From positions 1-64,000 of the forward strand of contig JASANE010020473.1 in NCBI GenBank assembly GCA_030248225.1: a stretch of DNA of 64,000 nucleotides, given 5' to 3'. The DNA is from Trileptium ribeirensis (Eukaryota > Nematoda > Enoplea > Enoplida > Thoracostomopsidae). Every line of letters starts with the position of its first letter. Position 1 is the first letter of the stretch. Made by a program: the position numbers and the translations under genes. The notes below the pieces were generated by a model, which was given only the letters and a program-made list of their open reading frames with translations, was not told the origin of the DNA and searched no databases. Shown one piece after another: positions 17,481 to 28,817 of this stretch.

Positions 17481-20359
17481 ATGACTTCGGCGGCGCAGAG
17501 TTCGGTCGTTTTGCAGACCGGCTCTGTCGCTCTTCAGTATTCACTGCTTGATTGGTTAATTATTTTCTTTCTTTGCTTTGCTTCTAACTTGGTTTTGCGA
17601 CGTGGAGAAGAAGCGATGGACGTCGAGTTAAAGGATTCCCGTACGTAAGTGTGGACAGGGAGGTTGAGCGTAACTGTCGAGTATAGCGGACATAGGTCAG
17701 GATTAGCGTCAAGAGTAACTAAAGTAGGACGGAACAATTTGTCTCGATCCACCGTAAAGCTTCAGCCTCCATGGACTCCCGGTTAAAATCAAAATATCTC
17801 AAGATCCCCTGCAGGAATCTTGGTAAAACTTTCGCAGTTTCTTCGTAAGTATTTCTACTTTTAGACTTCATCATCAAATTCAACTTTGTTAGAATCCCAA
17901 ACCCGACGGCCCGATAGGGATCCGTCCTTACCCGAACTTTACACGTTAATAACTCGATATGCGTTCCAAGAAATTCACTAATTTTTCTTGTGTATATAGA
18001 GGCCCTTTAGGCCTTTCATTTAAGCTATTGAGCCCGACAAAGCCGTGGCCCGTTCAAAAGTTATAGGCGAGCTGAATCCGACCCGCACAACTGTTGCTCA
18101 GATTGCAACTTAAATTTCACAAATTAGACTGTTTTCGTATGTCTGTTTAGGTCTTGTTTTCGCACGTCTTTTAGCTGAGGACAGGAAAATATTAATTTCC
18201 CCAGTGTTGATAAGTAACATCGCCAACGAAAATGTTTTAAACTTTTAGGTTATCGAAGTCGCTAATTGCGACATCGAGTCTATCGGGCCTTGTCCCGACG
18301 GACCATTTTTGTGAGAACCGTTGACTCGGTCCTAGAAAATTGATACCTAAGGTCGAGTTCTGCCCCTGTGCAAAATTGCACTGAGAAATAGCGCCAAATT
18401 GAGAAGTTATTGGAAGTCAAAAGACTCCCTCAGCCCTAATCGGACTGTGCTCGGAAATTAGTTTGAAATTGCGGATCAAACAATTTAAGTTAGCAAACGG
18501 AGTATTATTAAGCTAGAAAACTGGCTACGGCTGTCTTATCAACCGGGGCCCCTGTCTTCCGCCTCGTTTCGTCGAGCAGGAATTGCTCGAAATAACGGTT
18601 AAATTTTAACACTAAAGTGAGCTCGTTTTTGAAAGTGCTTCAAGTCAAAATAGCGTAGGTTTTCGTGTCATTAGAGCAATGCCGATGGCCTGCGAGGCCT
18701 CACCACTAATATTACTCGTTCCAGTTAAAATCCTAGGTACAACACGCATCGTGAATTGAATAAACTTCGTATTAGGAAAAGTTCAAAACTCAGTCCCAAG
18801 CTCTGTCTACCGGAACCCCGCAAGCTGTTTGAAAGTTAAGTCCGCCTAATCGTTCCTTTTTTCTGTTGTCATAACCCACGTTGGTGTATTTCAAATGTTC
18901 GTCTTTTGTAGTGACCTAGTCCCAGGATCTATCATAATTAGGAACTCAATTCCACATTGTTCGTGGAGTAAACTTAGTAGGGAACAAGAGCCAAAATCAT
19001 TCAATCTATATGGATGTTTCATAACCAAATTTTATACGGTCATTCTAAGTACGTATGTATGTATGCGAGTAGGACAGAACTAGTATCGTACCGTTAGAAA
19101 AGAATGTAGGAGTCGTACCGAAGAGCATTGCCTAACGTTGTCATGATTTTAATAAGCATTGTTGTATCGCTGTTGTATTACTTTGTCATAAGTTAGCCTC
19201 ATCGCTACTAACTGCGAGTACAAATATCCGATTATCATGTACCATAAATATGTGATTCAAATGAGCAAGATGAAGTCTCGCAAACGTCCCGATGCACGTC
19301 CATCCCTGTGTACCCCGCCTCGTTTCCGCCTTTCGCTTACCCGAACCTATCGTTGTGTCGGAGTACCCTTCCTGTTAGCGAAAGTAGTACTGAGCAAATA
19401 GTTATTTCGATGACGCCTTCATTATGTCGATAACTAGCCATAGCACCTGCCGGTACTGATTTTGGTTAGACCCACTATTGTTTTTCACGAGTAAGGTAAG
19501 CGCAGCTGTCATAAGATAAGGCAGTACACGCCGTGTTTTGACTCAGCTGTGACAGTTCAGTGAAAAAGGCGATGACTCCGCAACCCTTCCCAATTGATGC
19601 TCTGCTCATTTTGTATTAGCGTGCCATACCTGTGACATAACGTTTATTGTATTCGCCCGTGCAATATGTATTTGTCCGTGCACCCATAAATATTTGTGTA
19701 ACTCATCAATAAATGCTCGCTGCAAACCCGCATTGTTCCAGTGTTTTGTTGACCCGTAGTGGCGACAGGAATTGAAGGGGTTTGAAATCCGTCACCCCAA
19801 ATCGACGACCCACGTTCAGGTTTGATACGCGCATCGAAGGAGCAAACCTCAGCGTGACTCGCCGACTACAATTAAGTTTGTTAATTATTGTTGTTGTACA
19901 GGTACGACTGGTGCGACTCATTAGGAAAGAATTTTAAAACTCACGCTGAGCACCCAAAATAGGAAATTTAGGCACGCGCAGATCCGACGTTAAACGTCTA
20001 GGGATTTGTCGGACCCTAGTGGGGGCCACTGGCTAAAGTCAAACTAAATGAATTACCCATTTCGAAAAGTTATAAAGAATTTTACACTTCCCGGGTTTGG
20101 ACGTGGATAGGGAATAGTGGTACGGTCTCTTTGGCCTGTGAGCAGGTGACGGAGCCGACCTCCCTGGGGACCTCAAAGGTAGTACCTCGTAGACTACGTG
20201 AGCAACCCGTCCGGCAGGATCAGAACACATCCCGTGCAGCGCTCCTGCGGCTTGCTAAGCTCCGTCATTTCTTGGGCCTGACTCGCGTGGGAAAAGACAT
20301 TCGAGTGATTGAAACCCATCAGGTCCGCCCTTGAAGTCACGATAGCCGGGGTCGTATGG

Positions 20360-20385
20360 GCATTACGTAGGGAAGTGCGTAATGC
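20360..20385 (+). other. Terminal hairpin of the long repeat
   Basis: GCATTACG (20,360-20,367) and CGTAATGC (20,378-20,385) form a perfect 8 bp stem 17 bp before the end of the shared sequence. The inverted copy has the same stem at 38,583-38,610. It could be a polyadenylation or termination structure near the repeat's end. Confidence 0.65.
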
Positions 20386-20402
20386 AGCAGCGTCACGTCG
20401 AT

Positions 20403-21900
20403 TTTATTACATTTACATAAATTAAAATTTTTTATATATACGCAATTCTGAAAAGCTTTGCTTGCTTGTTTCCAAAATAAAAGACCAAATACGACTGTAC
20501 GCCAGTGCTTCTGTAAGGTCGGTGCGTGGAGCTCGTTATAACTAGCACAACTCAACGTATTTGAGTATTATTACCGCCATAAAATTCTCGGTGTGACTAA
20601 ACCCAGCGTATAGCTACTGATGAACTTCGTGAGCGGTTTCGGCACAGCGCGACATTTGACCAAAAATTGAAAGATGCTCCAATAGTCAGCCGGTCTGGAT
20701 TTCTTATCCTCTTCCCGCCTCCAACAGACTGGAAGGGGCTCCGAGGGAGAGCTTTTGAAACATGGTGACGTATGTTCACTAAAGATATTGTTGTTTACTT
20801 TCGACACATCCCATTGTAGCGAAGGAGGAAACACCCTTTCCGAGAAATGCTGGACAGTGCTGCAAATAAGAGTTGGCGTGGACGGATTGTGAACACAGTG
20901 GTAACGCTCCCGCTCCCACGGGGTTCAGGTAGTATCCGGTAATATATGAAAATGCACGTTTCTGACAAATCCCTTTCTGCCTTGATCATTCGGGAAATGT
21001 GAATTGTCGTTAAATTTCATTTTCAAGTTTGTCAATTTCAAGTTTTATTAAATCAAAGTGCCAAACCTAAAAAAGCTCAAACCAAAGGCCAACATAATAA
21101 ATTTCAATGTCTCATGTCAAAAAGATAGGGCCAAATTGAAGTTGCTATTTCAAACTATATAACATTATTGGACGTAAATAAGGTAAAATTTGTGGTTTGC
21201 TCTATAGTGTAACTCACCTGTAAAAATCACAAGTTTCAGTATCAGTAGAAGGCTCATAAATATGTAGTTCCTCAGAACAAGTTTTACAGCTTTTAACTGC
21301 GGTTGCTCCAACGCCGTAAATCCACGAACACCATCATTTATGATTTCAACAAACTCGTGCTGGGGTTTTCCTCGACGAATGTAATGGAGATCAAAATAAT
21401 TTGATACAATAATGTACTTCGCTTCAATAGATCCAGCATTATATAACTATTTGAATAAATTCGGTCTTAAATTTGAAAAACACGAAAAAATGACATTATA
21501 CCACCCGTTGACCTGACAGTTCGGGCTCCCTCGTTAACCTTAACGGAAATTCCCCAAGTATTTCCAGTTCCTGGGAGACCAGAGCTCAAAGCCCTCCAGG
21601 TTAAACTTCGGTCCTGTGGACAGTTAAGGTTACAGATGATTACACAAACTGAAAAAATATCAATGAAATAACGTTCGCTCCGTTTCACCCTCGCATGCGA
21701 GATACTAGCCTGAGTTTCTAAATAATCGGCAATCGATGCCTGTTTCGCCTAAGCCAATTTCAAACAAACTAGAATCAACAGTTTAATGTGCAACGTTGGA
21801 ACAGTAAGTGCAGAAACTGCTTCCCAAGAGACCACTGCGAAACATCATATAACTTATTCAAAGCATGGGTCCATAACCGATGCGCTCCATATATTTAAAA
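20403..21900. other. MEK intron 3 region, no recognised gene
   Basis: Downstream of MEK exon 3 on the minus strand. Possible exon-like stretch on the minus strand at about 21,230-21,400 (see findings). A frame at 21,467-21,688 on the minus strand is not recognised. Expected later MEK kinase motifs were searched for by eye on the minus strand and not found. Confidence 0.5.
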
Positions 21901-21930
21901 GTTTAAATATTTTCTCAAAGATGTAACTAT

Positions 21931-22390
21931 TCTAAATATATATACGTACAATTTGTCACAAAAACACTAAATTCACACAGTACCATGTTCAAGAATATTT
22001 TCACCCTGAAAACAAACCAATAACTCATTTCCACATTTGAAGCTATATATATCACAAAAAGCAACAAAGCTTCAGTCGCTATATATATTATCCAATATGG
22101 CTTGAAGTAATATACCACTTGTGAATATTCAAAAAATTAAATCTAAATATATATACGTACAATTTATAAAAAATATTCTAAATATATATATATATACGTA
22201 CAATTTGTCACAAAAACACTAAATTCACACAGTACCATGTTCAAGAATATTTTCACCCTGAAAACAAACCAATAACTCATTTCCACATTTGAAGCTATAT
22301 ATCACAAAAAGCAACAAAGCTTCAGTCGCTATATATATTATCCAATATGGCTTGAAGTAATATACTACTTGTCAATATTCAAAAAATGTA
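21931..22390. repeat. Tandem duplication of about 252 bp in MEK intron 3
   Basis: The sequence starting TCTAAATATATATACGTACA recurs with a period of about 252 bp (CAATTTGTCACAAAAACAC at 21,949 and again at 22,201) and near identity. It ends next to the splice donor of exon 3, so the duplication borders the exon. Confidence 0.9.
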
Positions 22391-22397
22391 TGTATAC

Positions 22398-22511
22398 CTT
22401 TCTCGCCATTATAATATCTGAAGGCTTGTGCCGCTCTTTTCGAACAACACCACCGTTTCCAGCACCCAATTCGCATATGGTTTCTAATTCGTCGCCATTA
22501 AGATCTCCAAT
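22398..22511 (-). CDS. Dsor1: MEK (MAP kinase kinase) exon 3, glycine-rich loop and catalytic lysine
   Basis: On the minus strand a TTTATATAG acceptor is followed by 38 codons and a GTATAC donor, phase 0 at both ends. The product has the MEK-specific nucleotide loop [10 protein letters not shown] and ends with IIMARK, where the Lys is the ATP-anchoring residue. It continues exon 2 directly (the RKEK to IGDL junction fits the family). The kinase phosphorylates ERK in the Ras/Raf cascade. Compared with typical MEKs, the segment after the loop is unusual (RKERH where a hydrophobic residue is normal at two positions), so a fast-evolving gene or decaying copy should be considered. Gene symbol given for the insect orthologue. 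Confidence 0.88.
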
Positions 22512-22771
22512 CTATATAAACAATAATTATAATCCTTACGAAACCTTACCTTTTACGAAACTTATAATCCTTACCTTTTACGAAACTTCTTACATTTGTA
22601 TAAGAGCAACACACGTAGCAAGTAAACCGTAAATATTTCCGTGAATTTTAAAAATTAGACTAAGTGCTCCAAACTAAAGAACCACCTAGTGTTTCCAAGA
22701 GTTTTCCACATTATCTCAACCGTTGTTCTAACAAAAACACCAGTTAATTGAAACCACCGTAATGCTCCCTT

Positions 22772-23089
22772 TAGTTGAAGGTTTGACATGCATGATAAAT
22801 TATTATAGCTTAACAAACAAAACATTGATCAGCACAAAAGAATAGACACAATAAAAAGCAGCAGGACGGATATTTTGATATTAGTAGGTGCATTTTCCGT
22901 TAGACCACTCTACAAAACAACAAAAATCTATAATTGATGCCAATTGTTCTTTAGCAGAAGTGATAAAAATGAAAATTCACCAACTAATATCAAAATATCC
23001 GTCCTGCTGATTTTTTATTGTGCCTATTCTTTTGTGCTGATCAACGTTTTGTTTGTTAAGCTATAATAAATGCATGTCAAACCTTAAAC
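22772..23089. mobile_element. Palindromic MITE / foldback element
   Basis: Two arms of about 120 bp are reverse complements of each other: left arm with GGTTTGACATGCATG and GCAGGACGGATATTTTGATA, right arm with TATCAAAATATCCGTCCTGC and GCATGTCAAACC. Between them is a spacer of roughly 80 bp. No coding capacity. Lies in MEK intron 2. Confidence 0.9.
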
Positions 23090-23250
23090 TAAAACATTGA
23101 TCATCAGCACAAAAGAATAGACACAATAAAAATCTGCAGGACGGATATTTTGATATTAGTAGGTGAATTTTTCGTTAAACCACTCTGTAAAACAACAAAA
23201 AACTATTGATGCAAATTGTTCTTTACCAGAAGTGGTAAAATTGAAAATTA
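23086..23250. repeat. Partial second copy of the palindromic MITE
   Basis: Immediately after the complete element, its left arm and spacer recur in direct orientation (CAGCACAAAAGAATAGACAC, GCAGGACGGATATTTTG, AAATTGTTCTTTACCAGAAG) but the right arm is missing. This suggests tandem insertion or unequal exchange. Confidence 0.85.
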
Positions 23251-25341
23251 TAAGCACCTCTCATAAATTCATACGGTCGTAACTTCCAGTCATTGTGTAC
23301 ATAAATCAAGAATAGCCTACAGGAAACGAAACGGAGCAAGCCAAACCTAAATTTTAGTACATGTCCACTCCTAGAATATAACTTGACCGATATACGGACA
23401 ATTATTTTCAGGAACCTTTTTCTATTTCAATTGCACGTTACTTTTTACACAGAGCTTAGTAACATTACTTAGATATTTGATAATGTATTTTCATAAAATT
23501 CTTAGAAAAGGACAGGTTTTAATCCCCAACAAAGTCGATAGAAAACTGTGTCCCAAATTTCATGAGAGAAAACTCAACCAAGCCTTATTAGCTAAGAAGA
23601 ATTAAGTCTTAATAATCTGGGTGGCTCAGATTCACATACCATACCGCTTGTCCCAATGCGCCTTTTTTGCGGCACTTATACATCACAGTTTTACAACAGT
23701 GCGCTGCGACAGATTGCATACTGACATAGCACTATCCTCTATCCGCGGATATAAGCTATTATATAGGGATTTTTGAATAAGTACTGAATATTTCATATAC
23801 CTTTAGATGAAGACACGTATGTATTCGGTATCATACATTTCAAAACTACAGTTTTCTGTGATGACAATTATGTGACAGCAAAAACTAGCGGACATTCTTC
23901 CCCTATGTTTCAATCGATGACAGTAGAACATATGTTCAACCAGCCCGGCTCAGAAACTCCTTATTTTAAATGATCTTCCAAATTATACCAAATGTGTTCC
24001 CGTAATGTTATAACGCCTTCGAATAATGACAGTTTGCTTGTAAACGATGTATATATCACAACAGACTCTCTGGATCTGCGATCAGAGCACTCAGTACAAA
24101 ATAAAATGTAGGACAAAAAATGTTTATAAAATATTTGTAAAATAATTAACCCATTATAACTGTTCGTTTTAAACGTCGCGATAATAGATTAAACTGTATG
24201 ACCAGTCGCGAGTTTCTGGAAGAAGCAAAATGCTTGACGTTAATGGCAATGTGTAATTATGATAAATATATACCAAATAACACATTCAGATATTTTGGTT
24301 GAATTGTTCCAAGCTATTTCATAGAATTTAGCGGAAACTGGAGCTTGGTTTACAGATATACAAACAATACTTCTGAAAAATTCAAATTACGTACACAACA
24401 CGTCAGAGCATCTACGTAAGGTTAACTAATGATATCAAATTGCATCAAATATCTACAGAAATACAGCCGTAAACAAAAAATGGAGCAATCCTTCAACTGT
24501 CCACACAGTCGGTGGGTTTGGAACGCATCAAGCATTAAAACACCAAACCAAAAGCACTACACATGGCGACTTCTCTAACCAATTTTTTTGTTAAATATAA
24601 TGTAGAATAATTAAATCCCCGGCAACGAATTAACGACTCCGTAGCAGAAAGTTTTCGATTGCTACATATTATAGAGTTCACTACATCGACGTCTGTTGTA
24701 ATGCATCAACTAGCTAAAGCTAAGAGTGAGTTTGAAGCCTCCTTATTATACTTATGTAATTCGCAGTAATGGTTATAAGTCCTAAGGAGACATTTTCAGG
24801 GACATATTCCTAGAGATATTTTTATTTTTGTGTGTGGGGCAGGTACGGCAATTTTGAGGCAGAGATCCAACGCAACCCATAATAGACTAGCTAGAATGGA
24901 TACATATTATTGTATCTCCGTACAACACAGTATTTCATATGCCATATATTTTGCTTCCAAAAACATTTTACCGGTTGCCTGTCTCAAAAAATCTAGAGGG
25001 CTTGAAATCATACATGCCAGTGTAGGTCCTCTGCTCAACGATTAAAGTGTTGAACGGCACACCTTACCAATCCTCAACTCCCACCTGTCAAACTCGATAC
25101 GTAACATGGATTTCGGCCCCAAGATTCTACCTCAACTGCTTTGTTTGACGTCAACACGGATATCGTGAGGTTTTAATATACAGCTGCCTCCACACCGTAG
25201 TCCTGATTCAACTGGATCTTTGCCAGTTTATAAGCATTTCATGGTCAGTTTATAAGCGTTCAGCGTTTAAAAAAATTTTGTTTTTGTAGCCTTTCAATTA
25301 ACCAGTTCAGGTGTGCTAAATTTTGTGTTATTCGAAATTTA
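23251..25341. other. MEK intron 2, no recognised feature
   Basis: AT-rich sequence without a supported gene or repeat. A 71-codon frame at 24,830-25,045 is not recognised and is likely fortuitous. Confidence 0.5.
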
Positions 25342-26540
25342 GCTGTGTTTTTTGAAATTTCACTGTGTTTTGCACTAAGAAAAACACAAAAAACCCTGAG
25401 CGTAATTCCATCTACATCTAATGGCGTGAATTTGGTAATATATGCCGATATCTCCGTGTATTCTCAAAACAACTCAATTCTCGACGTCTGTGAGAAATTA
25501 TTAAATTACATACATGCACTAATAAGCTTCATTGTTGAAGGTGGGTTCGCAGAATCTGAAGAAAAGTGAACGGTCAAATTGTTCAAGCCGAGCACGAAGG
25601 AACCAAAGATAGACACACAAATCTCCACCAACAATACCAAAGTTCTCCTAGATAGCAAACCTAAAGTTCTGGGAGTTATGCAGATACGATGTACACGTTC
25701 GCCCAACATTGCAAGAATGTGACGGAAAAGATGACGAAAAAGAACACCGGTTTAAAAACATTGCCGTACAGGATGGGGCCAGCATAAAGAAATGATAGTG
25801 ATGACACACAAAGCAGTTTCCAGGTCAGTCGGAGAATACACGGTCCCTGTATGGAGTATAATCGCAAGTTGTTTTAGCTGGCCAAGTCTTCAAAGTTCCG
25901 ACAACGAAGCGTTACGCGTTAGAAAAGGTTGTCGTAGGGTGGCTGACTCTGATTATTTGCACCGATAAACTGTTGTTCTACCAATTCGCCGGCATTCAGA
26001 AATGTTATCCAAACAATTCCTGTTAGCCTGTCACAAACCTCAACACCTGGGGTCGAAACACTTAAACCATCCTATGATAGAAAGAGACAAGAAGCGCATT
26101 ATATTGCAAGCCAAGACGAAGTCCGCTGTTATGAAACGTAGCCATTCACCATAAAGATGTGTCACCATAGCATAAAGAAGATCAACACGAAATGTAGTAC
26201 GTCAGTCCCGAGCAGCTACACTTCCAACAAATTACGTACTCGAAAGACCTTCATCTTAGATTTACAAATTAGAAACAACTATCGGGAGATACGCAGGTCC
26301 ACCTTGTCATAGAAATCTTTTTATGCCCGAATTGACCCGTGTCCCGACGCAAGAAAATTCCTTACGATGCACGCCATCTATTATAACTATAAGAAGAATC
26401 CCACATCTTTTAGCGTAGACCCGTTGAAGGAAACCAATGGAAACGGCAACATTCCTGAACCTCAACACAGACGAGTAATTGGTCATGGTACCAGATGGCT
26501 ACAACAACGTAAAAAATTTTCCTGTCGCAGCGGAAAATAT
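25342..26540 (+). pseudogene. Jockey-type non-LTR retrotransposon relic (3' part of RT)
   Basis: In broken frames the plus strand encodes the last third of a Jockey/X-element-like reverse transcriptase: a YADD-like box decayed to YADI (VNLVIYADISVYSQNN), then LLDSKPKVLGVM, the thumb-like part with SVGEYTVPVWS and LPIRRHSEMLSKQFLLACH, then a Cys/His-poor tail ending near 26,540. At least eight stops or shifts interrupt it. The upstream RT and ORF1 are absent, as expected for a 5'-truncated LINE. Lies in MEK intron 2, opposite in orientation to the gene. Confidence 0.85.
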
Positions 26541-26592
26541 TAAGACACACGTTTTGTATTGGACCGCACTATTGAACTAAAATTTTTCATAC

Positions 26593-26725
26593 TTTCTCTT
26601 TTCTGATAAACCATTCTTTCATGCGTTGTCGTTGAGTATCGTCCAATGTTAAATCTTTCAGCTGCTGTTCGATTCCTGACGGTGAAGTTGCAGAAAATGA
26701 ATTAGTTGGGTCAGCTGCATGATTC
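26593..26725 (-). CDS. Dsor1: MEK exon 2, N-terminal regulatory helix
   Basis: Minus strand: acceptor TATGTTTAG, 133 nt exon, donor GTATGA. It completes the split codon from exon 1 (phase 2) and leaves in phase 0. The 44 codons include GIEQQLKDLTLDDTQRQRMK and end WFIRKEK, matching the helix that precedes the kinase domain in MEK proteins (pattern of Leu, Asp, Gln-Arg and Lys-rich end). An alternative acceptor at GCAG would give an immediate stop, which supports the chosen one. The acceptor is 45 bp into an AT-rich region free of other features; the Jockey relic ends 50 bp beyond the donor. Confidence 0.88.
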
Positions 26726-26805
26726 CTAAACATAGCGCAATACTTTCCGAACAAATCAAAAGCAACAATCAATAAAATTAACAATATATTGCCTAAATAA
26801 AACAA

Positions 26806-28593
26806 AATACAAGATGAGGTGACCGTCGTAGATTAACATTAACTTTAACGTAATAGAAATTAAATCTAACCTAATACAAGTTCTCTACAGAATCCTACTT
26901 GAATCTGTCCACAGCGTTCAGCGTTGATCAAAAACTTTGTGGATCATCTCGTTATATGTGACGTTGTGGAAACGAAAGGCTCAATCGAGTGAGGCATGAT
27001 TTACATTGGCGGTTGTGAAAAAGTAAAACAATGTTATAAATCGTGCAGTAAATTTTACTGCCTTGGAATACTCCAGAATACTCCTAATTCAGACGAAAAA
27101 ATTCACAATTTGCTTCGTTTTTGGACAATAGTCATGCAACGAAAAAGTTGTTTATCCACGAAGAAGCTCCAAAATAAATCGACAACTACTAGCCTCTCCA
27201 TGGAAGATGGCGGATTTTCAATCCTCGCCCGGACTACGGCCGTTGAAAAGGTCCACTCCGTAGGAAAATAAAGGTATTTTGAGGTAACATCAAAATCGTC
27301 GTTGAACAAAAACGATTACAGCAACACTCGATGCTACTGCGTATATTTCGATTATGTAAAGCAAAATCTTAAGTAAAATGAAATATATGCTGCAGAAATA
27401 CGCATTTCCAGTTTAAAAATATCAAAAATGCAACAAAAACTACGATAAAAATGCTATAAAGACACACAATAACCTGCGGATAAAGTCCTGCCAGGTATTT
27501 AATGTTCCGCACGGGTGAGTTAGGGCCCTGCAGCTCTCAGCCCCATGCCAATTTTGATCTTGTGGAGATGTCAGAAGCGGAAGATGTATATACTGGGTTG
27601 GTCGGCATTCTTATAACGCTGACCGGCACCACTGGAAACACTAGTAGAATAGATTATGTATACATCATAGGCGTCGATAGGGAGGTAGGGGATTACCCCC
27701 GTCAAGCGATATTTATCGCTCTCCTGAAGGCTCCGCACCCAAACCACACCACCCCGAAGTCTCTGCAAGCCATAGCTGCGGGGAAATCTTTAGCAAAATT
27801 AGTAAAAGTTGGGGTAAACTTGACAAAAATGCGGAGGGTTAGTAAGAAGGTCTACTCATCCCACCGAACGTCTACCCCATAACCCGACGGACCTTCGACA
27901 CCTATGATATACATCATGATTTCTGCAAATGCGGCCAATCATAAGCTGGTCAACCTAACACAAAATGTGATCGACAGATGAAAAACTTTTTTTAAATTAT
28001 TAATGCGCTGCATCGTTTTAACGTTTATTGAGCGGAGCGAGGCGAAGCCGAGCGAAGCGTTTTTATTTTCTGTCTGGGAGTAAAAAGGTCGATATCCGGC
28101 CGTTCGTTCGTTCGGTCCGACGGATCTCAACAACCACTGAACCGATTTTAAAAAACTTTTTTTGTTTGAAAGCCTATCATGTCAGAGTGCGCACCTGATA
28201 TTTGGGATTAAAAAATTTTGAGTGGGCAATTAGTAATTAGCTAATTAGTTAAGCTTATGCAGCTAAAATAGAGAATCGTGCAATATTTGTGTTATTTATT
28301 GAAATAGAATCGTTTCCATCAAACCATTATAGGATTTTATGGGTCGAAGAATTCAAATATAATATTTTCACCAATGATAAATCCCTATGCCCTATGCAAT
28401 GTAGTTACAAGAACATAAAATTGAGTACATTCGTAATGCCACAGCCCAAGCTCCGCTCACAAATGTAGTTCCACTACCGACTAGTCCTACAAGCAAGCCA
28501 TCCGAATGTAACTCAACTGTACAAACATGTAAAACTTACGCCCTTTCCAGCTAGTCCACTAGGCGAAATAAACTTCAGTAAAAAACGAATATA
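26806..28593. other. MEK intron 1, mostly unrecognised
   Basis: No supported gene. Frames at 26,996-27,271 and 27,502-27,882 (+) are not recognised; the latter (126 codons, with a basic end KVGVNLTKMRRVSKK) might be transposon debris. A GC-rich stretch at 28,030-28,100 contains GAGCGGAGCGAGGCGAAGC, of a kind often seen in dispersed repeats. Confidence 0.45.
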
Positions 28594-28688
28594 CACAGTT
28601 ACGGACAGAAATAAAAGCAAATCGTTCACAAACAGCAACTGAACAGGTATTACGCGAAAAAAATTCGCTTTATTTCTGTCCGTAGCTC
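28594..28688. mobile_element. 95 bp palindromic MITE flanked by TA
   Basis: Inverted ends CAGTTACGGACAGAAATAAA and its near reverse complement TTTATTTCTGTCCGTAGC (28,667-28,685), bounded by TA on both sides (28,592-28,593 and 28,689-28,690), as for Tc1/mariner insertions. It sits only 36 bp from the donor of MEK exon 1. Confidence 0.75.
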
Positions 28689-28724
28689 TATTAAGTCTAT
28701 TTGAAAATAAAAATAAAAACTTAC

Positions 28725-28817
28725 TCTTCTCCGCCGGTTGCGTTTTCAGCCACTGTAGGAGGCAGCGTTAAATTAAAAATATTCTTATTTTTGGGCATGA
28801 TTTAGTATATACCCTCC
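28725..28817 (-). CDS. Dsor1: MEK first coding exon (ATG at 28,798)
   Basis: Minus strand: a good acceptor (TTTTCCGATTTGTTTCAG) precedes 19 nt of leader, then ATG at 28,798-28,796 and 74 coding nt to a GTAAGT donor (last exon base 28,725). The product starts MPKNKNIFNLTLPP, the characteristic MEK N-terminus, and ends in phase 2, matching exon 2. The acceptor implies a further 5' UTR exon to the right, not identified. Gene reads leftward. Confidence 0.88.

Larger units (their letters stand above)
1..20402 (+). mobile_element. Large Ty3-like, envelope- and NADAR-bearing retroelement, 5' part outside window
   Basis: The segment reads, in one orientation, as Gag-like ORF, envelope, protease, RT/RNase H, integrase, proline-rich extension and NADAR protein, followed by more than 8 kb of non-coding DNA whose last 5.6 kb recurs inverted at 38.6-47.4 kb. 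Coding order and domains are read directly. Assigning the 12.1-20.4 kb non-coding part to the same element as its 3' LTR-like region is inference, based on continuity, a core promoter inside it and the second copy. The left end and any 5' LTR lie outside the window. The coding part is damaged but recognisable throughout, suggesting a fairly recent insertion. Confidence 0.75.
14800..20402 (+). repeat. Very long LTR-like repeat, forward copy
   Basis: This stretch matches, in reverse complement, 38,566-47.4 kb. Clear landmarks shared by both copies: GGCCATAAA motifs, the CTTGCCATACTCGA/TTTAGGACGGT block (15,450 versus 45,020), hairpins (15,585-15,662 versus 44,835-44,910), the GCGCAGAGTTCGGTCG block after the promoter (17,493 versus 43,205), the AGAGGCCC-TTAGGCC hairpin (18,000 versus 41,850), and the last 300 bp. 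Homology ends at CACGTCGAT (20,402). The copies have diverged visibly and differ in length by indels. LTR status is inferred from position behind the coding region, the internal promoter and lack of coding capacity; no TG/CA ends or target duplication were established. Confidence 0.7.

Noticed and set aside
20571..20834. 87-codon minus-strand frame considered as MEK exon 4
   Set aside because: None of the MEK motifs expected after the catalytic Lys are present.
27502..27882. 126-codon plus-strand frame in MEK intron 1
   Set aside because: Some resemblance to transposon debris but nothing diagnostic; left unassigned.
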